DNA of 6,321 nucleotides from Pseudomonadota bacterium (GCA_021811205.1 JAJZPK010000150.1:1-6321), one strand, 5' to 3'. Positions 1-5,312 are shown, counted from the stretch's first letter. The notes: a model not told the origin generated them from the sequence alone. Made by a program: numbers and translations.

Positions 1-1
1 T

Positions 2-331
2 GCGCACCAGACGCTGCAGAAGCTCGGCCTCATGGATGCGCTATCAGCCAGGATGGTTGATGGGGAGGACGTGAGGCAGGTCCTTGAATACGTGGCAAGG
101 GGGGAAGTCGATGCGGGCATCGTGTTCGTCACCGATGCCGAAATCCTGCCGGGCGCGGTCGAAATCGTGGCAAAGGCGCCGAAAGGCTCGCACAGCCCCA
201 TCGTCTATCCTGCTGCCATCATGAAGGACTCGACGCATCGCGAAATCGCAAAGGCCTTCGTTGCCTTCCTGTCCGGGCCGGACGGCAAGCGCTTGTTCGG
301 CAAGTACGGATTCTCGGTCATCGGGAAATAA
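2..331 (+). CDS. modA: Molybdate ABC transporter substrate-binding protein ModA, C-terminal part (5' end cut by window)
   Basis: The reading frame is open from base 2 and ends at TAA 329-331, giving the last 109 residues. ModA is the periplasmic protein that captures molybdate or tungstate and delivers it to the ModB channel. The visible part matches the end of the second lobe: 'HQTLQKLGL', then 'RMVDGEDVRQVLEYVARGEVDAG', a V-F-V-T-D-A strand, 'YPAAIMKDS', and the terminal 'FLSGPDGKRLFGKYGF', all typical of ModA. The internal ATG at 32 is not the start, because homology runs upstream of it. The signal peptide, the first lobe and the operon promoter lie outside the window. The following molbindin, modB and modC on the same strand support the call. 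Identity is secure; substrate preference between molybdate and tungstate cannot be told. Confidence 0.95.
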   Translation, partial: AHQTLQKLGLMDALSARMVDGEDVRQVLEYVARGEVDAGIVFVTDAEILPGAVEIVAKAPKGSHSPIVYPAAIMKDSTHREIAKAFVAFLSGPDGKRLFGKYGFSVIGK

Positions 332-356
332 TTTCATCAGCACAAAGGAAGAAATC

Positions 357-560
357 ATGAAAATCAGCGGTCAAAACAAGCTTGCGGGAGAAATCATCGC
401 AATCAAGATGGGCGAAGTGTCCTGCCAGGTGACGCTGCAGTCGGGAGACAGCAGGATCGTTTCAGTCATCACGGTGGACAGCGCGAAAGACATGGATCTC
501 AAGGTGGGGGACAAGGTGGTTGCGCTCATCAAGTCGAGCGAAGTCATGATCATGAAGTGA
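357..560 (+). CDS. Stand-alone molbindin (single MOP/TOBE domain protein)
   Basis: This 67-residue protein is one MOP (TOBE-type) domain. Family members assemble into oligomeric rings that bind molybdate or tungstate in the cytoplasm for storage or homeostasis. Visible marks are N-terminal 'ISGQNKLAGEI' (family form SARN-x-x-x-G), central 'VSVITVDSAKDMDL', and the C-terminal 'VVALIKSSEVMIMK' strand. It resembles the first MOP repeat of ModE further down. The usual Arg of SARN is Gln here (residue 6), while the Lys of the second anion-contact region is kept (residue 59). I chose ATG 357 because AAGGAA at 345-350 sits 6 nt upstream; the longer frame starting at 261 runs inside modA. It lies 25 nt after modA and 4 nt before modB. 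The name mop or modG would fit, but I leave the symbol open. Confidence 0.9.
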   Translation: MKISGQNKLAGEIIAIKMGEVSCQVTLQSGDSRIVSVITVDSAKDMDLKVGDKVVALIKSSEVMIMK

Positions 561-564
561 TCTC

Positions 565-1224
565 ATGGAAAAGATCCTGCCGGCGTTGAAAATATCGCTG
601 CTCGTCTCTTTCTCGGCGACCGGCCTGATCCTGGCGGTCGGGCTCGCGCTGGCCTATCTGCTGGCGCGCTTTGAATTCAGGGGAAAGCATCTGCTCGATG
701 CGCTGGTCACCATACCGATGGTGCTGCCTCCGACGGTTGTGGGCTATTATCTCGTCATCCTGCTGGGCAGGGGGGGGCTGATCGGCGCGCCGCTTTATGC
801 AGCAACTGGCTGGTCCTTCATTTTTACCTGGCAAGGGGCGGCGATTGCAGCCTTCGTCGTATCCCTCCCCCTGATGGTGAGAGTATCGCGCTCGGCCTTC
901 GAGTCGGTCGACGAGGATCTGATCAAGATCAGCTACAGCCTGGGAAAATCCAAACTGGAGACCTTCTTCAGGGTGATTCTGCCGCTCTCGAGAGGTGGCA
1001 TCATGGCCGGCACTATCCTGGCTTTCGCGAGGGCGTTGGGCGAATTCGGCGCGACCCTCATGGTTGCAGGCAACATTCCGGGAAAAACGAGCACGCTTTC
1101 CCTTTCGATCTATTCCGCATTCCAGACCGGGGATGACGAGCTGGCGAAGACGCTTGCCCTGGTGCTGACTGCAATTTCTGCGACGGTCATTTATCTGGCG
1201 GGAAAATGGGCAAGAAGCATGTGA
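565..1224 (+). CDS. modB: Molybdate ABC transporter permease ModB
   Basis: ModB is the inner-membrane channel subunit; two copies pair with a ModC dimer and receive molybdate from ModA. The protein has 219 residues, a normal length. It shows several hydrophobic segments (about residues 9-35, 47-68, 88-105, 145-168 and 196-213). The cytoplasmic EAA coupling loop that contacts the ATPase covers about residues 116-146. The strongly conserved 'ARALGEFGATLMVAGNIPG' follows at about 155-173. The start ATG 565 lies 4 nt after the molbindin stop with no strong Shine-Dalgarno sequence, which suggests translational coupling. The gene overlaps modC by 19 nt. A run of eight G (770-777) lies in the coding region; the frame is intact across it. 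Confidence 0.96.
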   Translation: MEKILPALKISLLVSFSATGLILAVGLALAYLLARFEFRGKHLLDALVTIPMVLPPTVVGYYLVILLGRGGLIGAPLYAATGWSFIFTWQGAAIAAFVVSLPLMVRVSRSAFESVDEDLIKISYSLGKSKLETFFRVILPLSRGGIMAGTILAFARALGEFGATLMVAGNIPGKTSTLSLSIYSAFQTGDDELAKTLALVLTAISATVIYLAGKWARSM

Positions 1225-1949
1225 GCGTTCGCTTCAGGAAGATTCTGGAAGGCTTTTCCCTGGACATTGCCTGGGAGGCTGAGAGCGAAATCGTGGTGCT
1301 GTTCGGCCCTTCCGGGGCAGGCAAATCGATGACCTTCCAGGCGATGGCCGGCCTTTCACCCTTGCAGGAAGGCATTGTGCGCGTGGGAGAGACTGTGTTT
1401 TTCGATTCGGAAAAGGGAATCGACATGCCTCCCCAGGAAAGGTGCGTCGGCTATCTTTTCCAGCATTACGCGCTTTTTCCGCACATGAGCGCGAAGCAGA
1501 ACATCCTTTACGGCCATGACGATCCCAAACATGCGGATGACGAACTGGCCGATATGATCGAGCTGTTTCATCTGCAAGGGCTCGAAGAGCGCTATCCGAA
1601 AGAGCTTTCCGGCGGGCAGAAGCAGCGCGTTGCGCTCGCTCGCGCGCTCATGAGAAAGCCTAAGATACTGCTGCTCGACGAACCGCTTTCTGCGATCGAT
1701 CTTTCGGTGAGGCGCGCGATCAGGAGCGAACTGAAATCTCTGCAGAGAAGGCTTTCCATCCCGATGGTCATCATCACCCACGATCTCGGGGAGGCGATGT
1801 CGATGGCCGACAGGCTGATCATCTACGATCGCGGAAGCGTGATACAGTCCGGAAGACCGCTCGATATCGTCGAGCATCCTGTTGACGAAAGGGTCGCCGA
1901 GCTGGTGGGGAGCATACGGCTGCATCCCGAGCGAATTTTTTCTTTCTGA
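1206..1949 (+). CDS. modC: Molybdate ABC transporter ATPase ModC, short form lacking the C-terminal MOP domain
   Basis: ModC powers molybdate import by ATP hydrolysis on the cytoplasmic face. In the 247-residue protein I see the Walker A motif GPSGAGKS (34-41), Q-loop Gln86 in 'LFQHYALFPHM', the ABC signature 'LSGGQKQR' (134-141), Walker B 'ILLLDEP' (154-160), the D-loop, and switch His192 in 'IITHDLGEA'. The protein ends shortly after the ATPase core at 'RIFSF'. E. coli ModC has about 350 residues, with a C-terminal molybdate-binding regulatory domain that is absent here. ATG 1206 overlaps modB by 19 nt; an in-frame GTG at 1221 is a possible alternative start. The modE ribosome-binding site overlaps the modC stop codon. 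Without the regulatory domain, feedback inhibition of transport by molybdate is presumably lost or supplied elsewhere (inference). Confidence 0.95.
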   Translation: MGKKHVSVRFRKILEGFSLDIAWEAESEIVVLFGPSGAGKSMTFQAMAGLSPLQEGIVRVGETVFFDSEKGIDMPPQERCVGYLFQHYALFPHMSAKQNILYGHDDPKHADDELADMIELFHLQGLEERYPKELSGGQKQRVALARALMRKPKILLLDEPLSAIDLSVRRAIRSELKSLQRRLSIPMVIITHDLGEAMSMADRLIIYDRGSVIQSGRPLDIVEHPVDERVAELVGSIRLHPERIFSF

Positions 1950-1956
1950 GGTCGAT

Positions 1957-2754
1957 ATGGACAAACCGTCAAAACTGAAGGGCCGCATCCTGCTGGAAAA
2001 GGACGGCATGTCCTTTCTCGGTGGAAAACGCATCGAGCTCCTTGAAGCCGTCGAAGTCTACGGTTCGATCACTTCCGCAGCCAAAGCGGTCGGCATGAGC
2101 TACAAGGGGGCATGGGACACGATCGACGCGATGAACAACCAGTCCGACCAGCCTCTGGTGTTGCGCGCAGCCGGCGGAAAGCATGGCGGCGGCACGCAAC
2201 TCACCGATCACGGCAGAAAGATAGTGCGCCTGTTCAGGCAGGGGGAAGGGGAATATCAGCGCATACTGGAAGCCTTGATGGAAGGGATAGAGGATTTCGA
2301 TGCGATGCAGGGTTTTCTCAAAAAGGATTCTCTGCGCACCAGCGCGAGGAACCAGTTCCTTGGCAGGATAACGAAGCTTGTCAAGGGTTCCGTGAACGTC
2401 GAAGTCAAGATCAGGCTGGACGATGTGAACGAAATCGTGTCCGTGGTGACGACCGAAAGCGCCGAAACTCTGGATCTTGCGGTTGGCCTAGAAATCCGCG
2501 CATTGATCAAGGCACCATCCGTTCTTCTGACGACGGACATGTCGGGAAAATACAGCGCAGAAAACAGGATGTGCGGCACAGTCGCGAGGATCCATGAAGG
2601 AGAAGTGAACGCGGAAGTCGTTCTTGCTCTGGACAATGAAAAGACGGTGACTTCGGTCGTCACGCACGAGACCGTCAAGAAGCTTGAGCTGTCCGAAGGG
2701 GTTTCAGCTTGTGCGCTTTTCACCGCATCCAGTGTGATTCTTGCACTGGTTTGA
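1957..2754 (+). CDS. modE: Molybdate-responsive transcriptional regulator ModE
   Basis: ModE senses intracellular molybdate and, when loaded, binds DNA to repress molybdate uptake and adjust molybdenum-dependent genes. The 265 residues match the length of full ModE (262 in E. coli). The N-terminal winged helix-turn-helix spans about 18-90, with 'GSITSAAKAVGMSYKGAWD' at 36-54 and the glycine-rich wing 'AAGGKHGGGTQLTDHGR'. Two MOP/TOBE repeats follow (about 128-193 and 199-265). The first carries the anion-binding signature SARN (129-132) and Lys185 in 'ALIKAPSV'. In the second the matching positions read SAEN and FTAS, so it is degenerate, as it is in E. coli ModE. ATG 1957 was chosen because GAGG (1948-1951), overlapping the modC stop, sits 5 nt upstream. 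The gene is last in the transporter operon, so it is probably co-transcribed and autoregulated. No terminator is visible after it. Confidence 0.95.
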   Translation: MDKPSKLKGRILLEKDGMSFLGGKRIELLEAVEVYGSITSAAKAVGMSYKGAWDTIDAMNNQSDQPLVLRAAGGKHGGGTQLTDHGRKIVRLFRQGEGEYQRILEALMEGIEDFDAMQGFLKKDSLRTSARNQFLGRITKLVKGSVNVEVKIRLDDVNEIVSVVTTESAETLDLAVGLEIRALIKAPSVLLTTDMSGKYSAENRMCGTVARIHEGEVNAEVVLALDNEKTVTSVVTHETVKKLELSEGVSACALFTASSVILALV

Positions 2755-2770
2755 TGTCGAATTCTCGACA
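2755..2770. promoter_or_regulatory. Putative NifA upstream activator sequence (TGT-N10-ACA)
   Basis: TGTCGAATTCTCGACA is a perfect inverted repeat (6-bp arms, 4-nt centre) and fits the NifA binding consensus TGT-N10-ACA. It begins at the base right after the modE stop codon. Its centre is about 63 bp upstream of the start site expected from the sigma-54 promoter at 2799-2815. Sequence fit is seen; binding by NifA is inferred. Without a run of T it is not a convincing terminator. Confidence 0.8.
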
Positions 2771-2780
2771 ATAGATCATG

Positions 2781-2793
2781 TAACTCATTGATT
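2781..2793 (-). promoter_or_regulatory. Putative IHF binding site
   Basis: On the minus strand this reads AATCAATGAGTTA, an exact match to the IHF consensus WATCAANNNNTTR. It lies between the NifA-type site and the -24 element, where IHF bends DNA in classical nif promoters to bring the activator to sigma-54 polymerase. The surrounding bases are AT-rich. The match is seen; function is inferred from position. Confidence 0.7.
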
Positions 2794-2798
2794 TTCAT

Positions 2799-2815
2799 TT
2801 GGCACGTTGCTTGCT
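2799..2815 (+). promoter_or_regulatory. Sigma-54 (RpoN) -24/-12 promoter
   Basis: TTGGCACGTTGCTTGCT matches the sigma-54 consensus TGGCACG-N4-TTGCW without a mismatch. The invariant GG (2801-2802) and GC (2813-2814) are separated by exactly 10 nt. Transcription would start near 2826, leaving a leader of about 25 nt before the gene at 2851. With the upstream NifA-type site and the IHF site this is a complete nif-type promoter. Confidence 0.88.
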
Positions 2816-2850
2816 TGTGAATGGAATAGACAATTATTCCGGAGCGATGG

Positions 2851-3201
2851 ATGCTGGATGCGGCGATGCTTTCCATCATCGACGAAGCGGGCGTCAACGT
2901 GTTGACCCTGACGGAAGGCCTCGATGAGATCGAATTCTTTGCCACCAGGCTGACGCGACAGGAGGTGGGGCGCCAGGTCGCGACGATGGCAGGGATACTA
3001 CAGAGACTTTCCGCCGGGTTGCGCACGGACTTTGCTGAACTGGACTGGGAAGGTTGGGAAGGCGTTTGGCGGCTTCTGGAAGCCCCGGGAGAATCGGGCA
3101 AGCATGCGCTCTGGTTCGCAGTGCGCTCTCTTGTGCCTGCCACGCTGATGTGGCTCAGGGTCTACCGCCAGAGCCATCCCAAGCTTTTCGCATTTGAGTG
3201 A
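2851..3201 (+). CDS. Unknown 116-residue protein, first gene behind a NifA/sigma-54 promoter
   Basis: I do not recognise a named family. The protein is small, acidic and probably mostly helical, with no signal peptide and no clear membrane segment, so it should be cytoplasmic. It has five tryptophans (66, 69, 73, 88, 101), clustered in 'DWEGWEGVW' and around 'HALWFAVRSLVPATLMWLRVY'. The latter is the most hydrophobic part and looks like a packed helix. There is no cysteine, so it is not an obvious iron-sulphur or haem protein. ATG 2851 has GGAG at 2841-2844, 6 nt upstream. It is the first gene behind a sigma-54 promoter with a NifA-type site, so expression during nitrogen fixation is inferred. 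Position after the molybdate operon makes a role near molybdenum or FeMo-cofactor supply possible but unproven. That it is a real gene is likely from the promoter, ribosome-binding site and coding-like composition. Confidence 0.8.
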   Translation: MLDAAMLSIIDEAGVNVLTLTEGLDEIEFFATRLTRQEVGRQVATMAGILQRLSAGLRTDFAELDWEGWEGVWRLLEAPGESGKHALWFAVRSLVPATLMWLRVYRQSHPKLFAFE

Positions 3202-3225
3202 TTTTCACGCATGAGGGATGAGATG

Positions 3226-3510
3226 ATGCAAGTCTGTACGATCGAGATCGAGGGAGAACACGTGCCTCTCGCTTCAAAAGAGGATATCGCTTCCGGAGTC
3301 GCTGCGGCATCGAAAGTGTTTGCTGCGCACGATGCCGATCCGGAAGGATGCGCTGCCGCATATGCGAAGATGGAACGGGACGAGCTGCTCACCCGCGAGG
3401 AAGCGCTGTTTTGCATGATCTGGGAAGAAGCCGACGAAGCGGCATTTCGCGCGGTCACGCTGGGGTGGCTGGTCAGGGGGGGCATCGATATCCGTCTCGT
3501 CGTGAAATGA
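3226..3510 (+). CDS. Unknown 94-residue acidic protein, second gene of the sigma-54 unit
   Basis: No family is recognised. The N-terminus 'MQVCTIEIEGEHVPLAS' looks like a short beta hairpin, followed by an alanine- and glutamate-rich helical region (about 18-72) and a final 'AVTLGWLVRGGIDIRLVVK' that ends in a beta-like strand. It has three cysteines (4, 42, 63), not arranged as a metal-binding motif, and no signal peptide. Three in-frame ATG codons occur (3211, 3223, 3226). I chose 3226 because GAGGG at 3213-3217 lies 8 nt before it; 3223 is nearly as good. It starts 24 nt after the previous stop, so the two genes are probably co-transcribed from the promoter at 2799-2815. A run of seven G (3476-3482) lies near the end; the frame is kept. 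Confidence 0.72.
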   Translation: MQVCTIEIEGEHVPLASKEDIASGVAAASKVFAAHDADPEGCAAAYAKMERDELLTREEALFCMIWEEADEAAFRAVTLGWLVRGGIDIRLVVK

Positions 3511-3683
3511 CGGTGGTGCAGCTGATCGAAGTTCTGATGAAGCTGCTCTTCCTGAATCAGTCCGGAACCCTATCGATCGAGATCGCGCTCATAGACCTGC
3601 TGGATGAGTTTTATCGAAATGCGTCTTTTGCGTCCCCATGCGTATTCGGCGCTTGCCTTGAGCTTAAGCCATTGTTCTTCTAG
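3507..3683 (+). CDS. Possible 58-residue ATGA-coupled small ORF (doubtful)
   Basis: The ATG overlaps the stop of the previous gene as ATGA, a common sign of translational coupling. The first 37 or so codons have coding-like third positions and give a leucine- and isoleucine-rich stretch starting 'MTVVQLIEVLMKLLFLNQSG'. Against it, there is no Shine-Dalgarno sequence, no recognised family, and the last 114 nt overlap tail-to-tail with the minus-strand gene at 3570-3917, whose composition is more convincing there. Its real 3' end could be altered by a frameshift. Confidence 0.28.
   Translation: MTVVQLIEVLMKLLFLNQSGTLSIEIALIDLLDEFYRNASFASPCVFGACLELKPLFF
3511..3569. other. Gap between converging transcription units
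   Basis: This 59-nt stretch separates the plus-strand unknown genes from the minus-strand porin unit, unless the small ORF at 3507 is real. It contains GCAGCT (3518-3523) and AGCTGC (3541-3546), a weak 6-bp dyad with a 17-nt loop and no T run on either strand. No convincing bidirectional terminator is visible. Confidence 0.4.
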
Positions 3684-3917
3684 CGTTTTCCATCCGAAAA
3701 TCACTTCGCGGTAAGACAATGCCTCGAATATGCATTCGTCTTCGTCGAAGCGCTCTTCGGTCAGCACGAATTCGTGAAAGTAGAAACACCTTATTCCCGC
3801 GCGGTCGTAGCCGAGAATTTTGCGCGCTCCGAGCGATTCATCTTCGTGAATCTCGAATTGCACCGGGATATGTACCCGGTGCAGAAATCCCTCGGGAAGA
3901 CAGGTTCCCCAGAACAT
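3570..3917 (-). CDS. Unknown 115-residue cytoplasmic protein downstream of the porin
   Basis: I cannot name a family. The protein has no signal peptide or membrane segment. The first two thirds are acidic and aromatic ('FEIHEDESLGARKILGYDRAG', then 'CFYFHEF', then 'ERFDEDECIFEALSYRE'). The end turns basic and helical ('WGRKRRISIKLIQQVYERD'). A tryptophan-glutamate segment 'GWKTLEEQWLKLKA' links the two. Repeated His, Glu, Asp and Cys residues could bind metal, but no canonical motif is present. ATG 3917 begins 2 nt after the porin stop codon with no strong ribosome-binding site, so translation is probably coupled to the porin. Both genes would be driven by the sigma-54 promoter at 5226-5242. 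It may assist or respond to the substrate of the porin, which is inference from position only. Confidence 0.72.
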   Translation of the reverse strand: MFWGTCLPEGFLHRVHIPVQFEIHEDESLGARKILGYDRAGIRCFYFHEFVLTEERFDEDECIFEALSYREVIFGWKTLEEQWLKLKASAEYAWGRKRRISIKLIQQVYERDLDR

Positions 3918-3919
3918 GG

Positions 3920-5164
3920 TCAGAATGCGTACTGCAGCATGACGCGCTCGTCCACATAGGTATTGCCCCAGGCAGGCATGCCGTGCTCGATGCCAAGGCG
4001 GTTGCGCAACGTCAGACCTTTGAGCTTGCCGTTCAGATGGTAGGCGATGTCCAGCATGAAGGCATTGACGTTGGAAACGAAGGGCGCGGTATTGTAGCGG
4101 GAAAGCGTGGGAAAAATATCCAGCCGATCGCCGAGCGGCTTCAGCTTCATGCCCAGCAGCCAGGCGTGCCCGGCCGCTCTTGCCGAGACCAGGCCGTAGT
4201 TCATCACGGTGGTATAGAGCGGGTCTGTATTGTAGACCTGGGTATAGGGAGAGAGCAGATTCCCGTTGGATATCCCGGCTACCTTGTTGTAAGGAACCTT
4301 GTCATAGGCGAAATAAACTTCTCCGGAGGGCACCGTGGTCCCGATTTTTGCGCCATAAACTGTGGAATCAACCGAACCGAGAAACTGCGCTCCGCTTCCT
4401 GTTTCCTTCATGTACTGGAGATGGGCGAAAGGCGCATAGCTTTGTTTCGGGAGCTTGTAGCCGCCTTCGATATAGGTCATTTTTGCGAAATCGTAAAAAT
4501 CGTAAAGCCATGCCTCCCCGCTGATGCCGCCTTTCTTGTAAGTGGCGCCGATTTCACTGGTGCCGTTGTTGCTGCCGTTGTATCTCGGATTGTCATAAGG
4601 AAGCTCGAACAGGTTCGATGCCTGAAAACTCGATACCGTGCGGTTCTTGAAACGCAGGATTCTGTCTGCATGCAGCTCCAATCCTTTTGCAGGAGATACG
4701 GCAAAGGTGACGCCCTGATAGAGGTTGGGCATCATGAACCCGTCGCTCGGGTTGACCCAGGGATTGTCTATGACCTGATTCCCGGCCCTGGCCAGCAGCC
4801 AGGGCTTCTTGTACTGGAGATAGGCTTCGCCGATCACGTCAAGTCCCCGGCTCGTGCCCATCAGGAGCGGGTTGAGGTACTTGTTGTTCTGACTGTAGTT
4901 GTTGAAGCCGATGTCGTGTGCGAAATAGACAGCGGCTCCTGCACTGAACCCGTTCAGGCTTCCGGTCACGGCTTTCATTTTTCCGCCCACGGAAGCCGAA
5001 TGCAGGTTTGTCAGAGTGTTTCCTGCGTAATTTCTGCTGAAGTCGTAGACGCGAAGATCGCCCGAAACCTTCCCTCCCTGCAGCAGCGCATCGACGGCTG
5101 AGGCATGAGCGGCAGAGGGGGCAATCAGCATGGCTAGAACCAGTTTCTTGTAGCGTGTCATCAT
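3920..5164 (-). CDS. OprD-family outer-membrane porin
   Basis: A 414-residue protein with a signal peptide (basic 'TRYKK', hydrophobic core, likely cut after AHA at residue 21). The mature part begins 'SAVDALLQGGKVSGDLRVYDFSRNY', typical of OprD-type porins. These are 18-stranded beta barrels for small organic acids, basic amino acids or other solutes. Alternating strands rich in Tyr and Gly, no cysteine, and a final Phe ('VMLQYAF'), the signal for barrel assembly, all support an outer-membrane protein. Two ATG codons start the frame (5164, 5161); AAAGGA lies 4 nt before the first and 7 nt before the second, so 5161 may be the true start. A sigma-54 promoter and NifA-type site lie upstream, which is unusual for a porin and points to use during nitrogen fixation. 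The substrate cannot be read from sequence. The identification as OprD-like is by overall pattern. Confidence 0.87.
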   Translation of the reverse strand: MMTRYKKLVLAMLIAPSAAHASAVDALLQGGKVSGDLRVYDFSRNYAGNTLTNLHSASVGGKMKAVTGSLNGFSAGAAVYFAHDIGFNNYSQNNKYLNPLLMGTSRGLDVIGEAYLQYKKPWLLARAGNQVIDNPWVNPSDGFMMPNLYQGVTFAVSPAKGLELHADRILRFKNRTVSSFQASNLFELPYDNPRYNGSNNGTSEIGATYKKGGISGEAWLYDFYDFAKMTYIEGGYKLPKQSYAPFAHLQYMKETGSGAQFLGSVDSTVYGAKIGTTVPSGEVYFAYDKVPYNKVAGISNGNLLSPYTQVYNTDPLYTTVMNYGLVSARAAGHAWLLGMKLKPLGDRLDIFPTLSRYNTAPFVSNVNAFMLDIAYHLNGKLKGLTLRNRLGIEHGMPAWGNTYVDERVMLQYAF

Positions 5165-5225
5165 GTTTTCCTTTCGTTATAAACTATACTATATACCGGT
5201 AGTTAAAATAACCTAATAACGGTCA

Positions 5226-5242
5226 AGCAAATTCAGTGCCAA
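5226..5242 (-). promoter_or_regulatory. Sigma-54 (RpoN) -24/-12 promoter of the porin unit
   Basis: Read on the minus strand this is TTGGCACTGAATTTGCT, matching TGGCAC-N5-TTGCW, with GG and GC separated by exactly 10 nt. Transcription would start near 5215, about 50 nt before the porin ATG. The leader 5165-5225 is AT-rich and holds an 8-bp TACCGGTA palindrome (5194-5201) but no clear sigma-70 promoter. Confidence 0.85.
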
Positions 5243-5246
5243 TTTG

Positions 5247-5259
5247 CAATATATTGAAT
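5247..5259 (-). promoter_or_regulatory. IHF-like site, one mismatch
   Basis: The plus strand reads CAATATATTGAAT. Compared with the reverse of the IHF consensus (YAANNNNTTGATW) it has one mismatch. It lies between the NifA-type site and the -24 element, but only 4 nt from the latter, in AT-rich DNA where chance matches are common. Function is uncertain. Confidence 0.35.
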
Positions 5260-5291
5260 TTTAATGGTTTGTATTTTTTGTGAACAGGCGA

Positions 5292-5307
5292 TGTAACAAA
5301 TGCTACA
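5292..5307. promoter_or_regulatory. Putative NifA upstream activator sequence (TGT-N10-ACA) of the porin unit
   Basis: TGTAACAAATGCTACA fits the NifA consensus TGT-N10-ACA. Its centre is about 85 bp upstream of the start site expected from the sigma-54 promoter at 5226-5242, within the usual range for NifA sites. It lies 5 nt after the stop codon of the cytochrome gene. Around it, GCGATGTA and TACATAACGC give a wider, imperfect dyad that slightly resembles a ModE site, a less likely alternative. Confidence 0.75.
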
Positions 5308-5312
5308 TAACG

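Noticed and set aside
1356..2033. 225-codon open frame on the minus strand opposite modC
   Set aside because: ModC in the sense strand carries every ABC ATPase motif; the antisense product has no recognisable feature.
2755..2770. Rho-independent terminator of the mod operon
   Set aside because: The stem would be only 6 bp and no T tract follows; the inverted repeat is better explained as an activator site.
2256..3143. 295-codon open frame on the minus strand across modE and the intergenic promoter
   Set aside because: It runs antisense to modE and through the sigma-54 promoter region; serine/arginine-rich low-complexity translation is typical of a shadow frame.
3518..3546. Bidirectional terminator between the converging units
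   Set aside because: The dyad is only 6 bp with a 17-nt loop and there is no T run on either strand.
3719..5101. Long 460-codon open frame on the plus strand opposite the porin
   Set aside because: Its translation has no recognisable domain and a patchwork composition. The minus-strand frame has a signal peptide, beta-barrel pattern, terminal Phe, ribosome-binding site and promoter, so the plus frame is an antisense shadow.
5270..5286. Second NifA-like site, TGT...ACA, in the porin promoter
   Set aside because: The spacer is 11 nt, not 10, so it does not fit the consensus; the correctly spaced site at 5292-5307 is preferred.
5288..5312. ModE-type operator near the porin promoter
   Set aside because: TACATAACG resembles one ModE half-site, but the other half matches poorly; the NifA reading fits better with the adjacent sigma-54 promoter.
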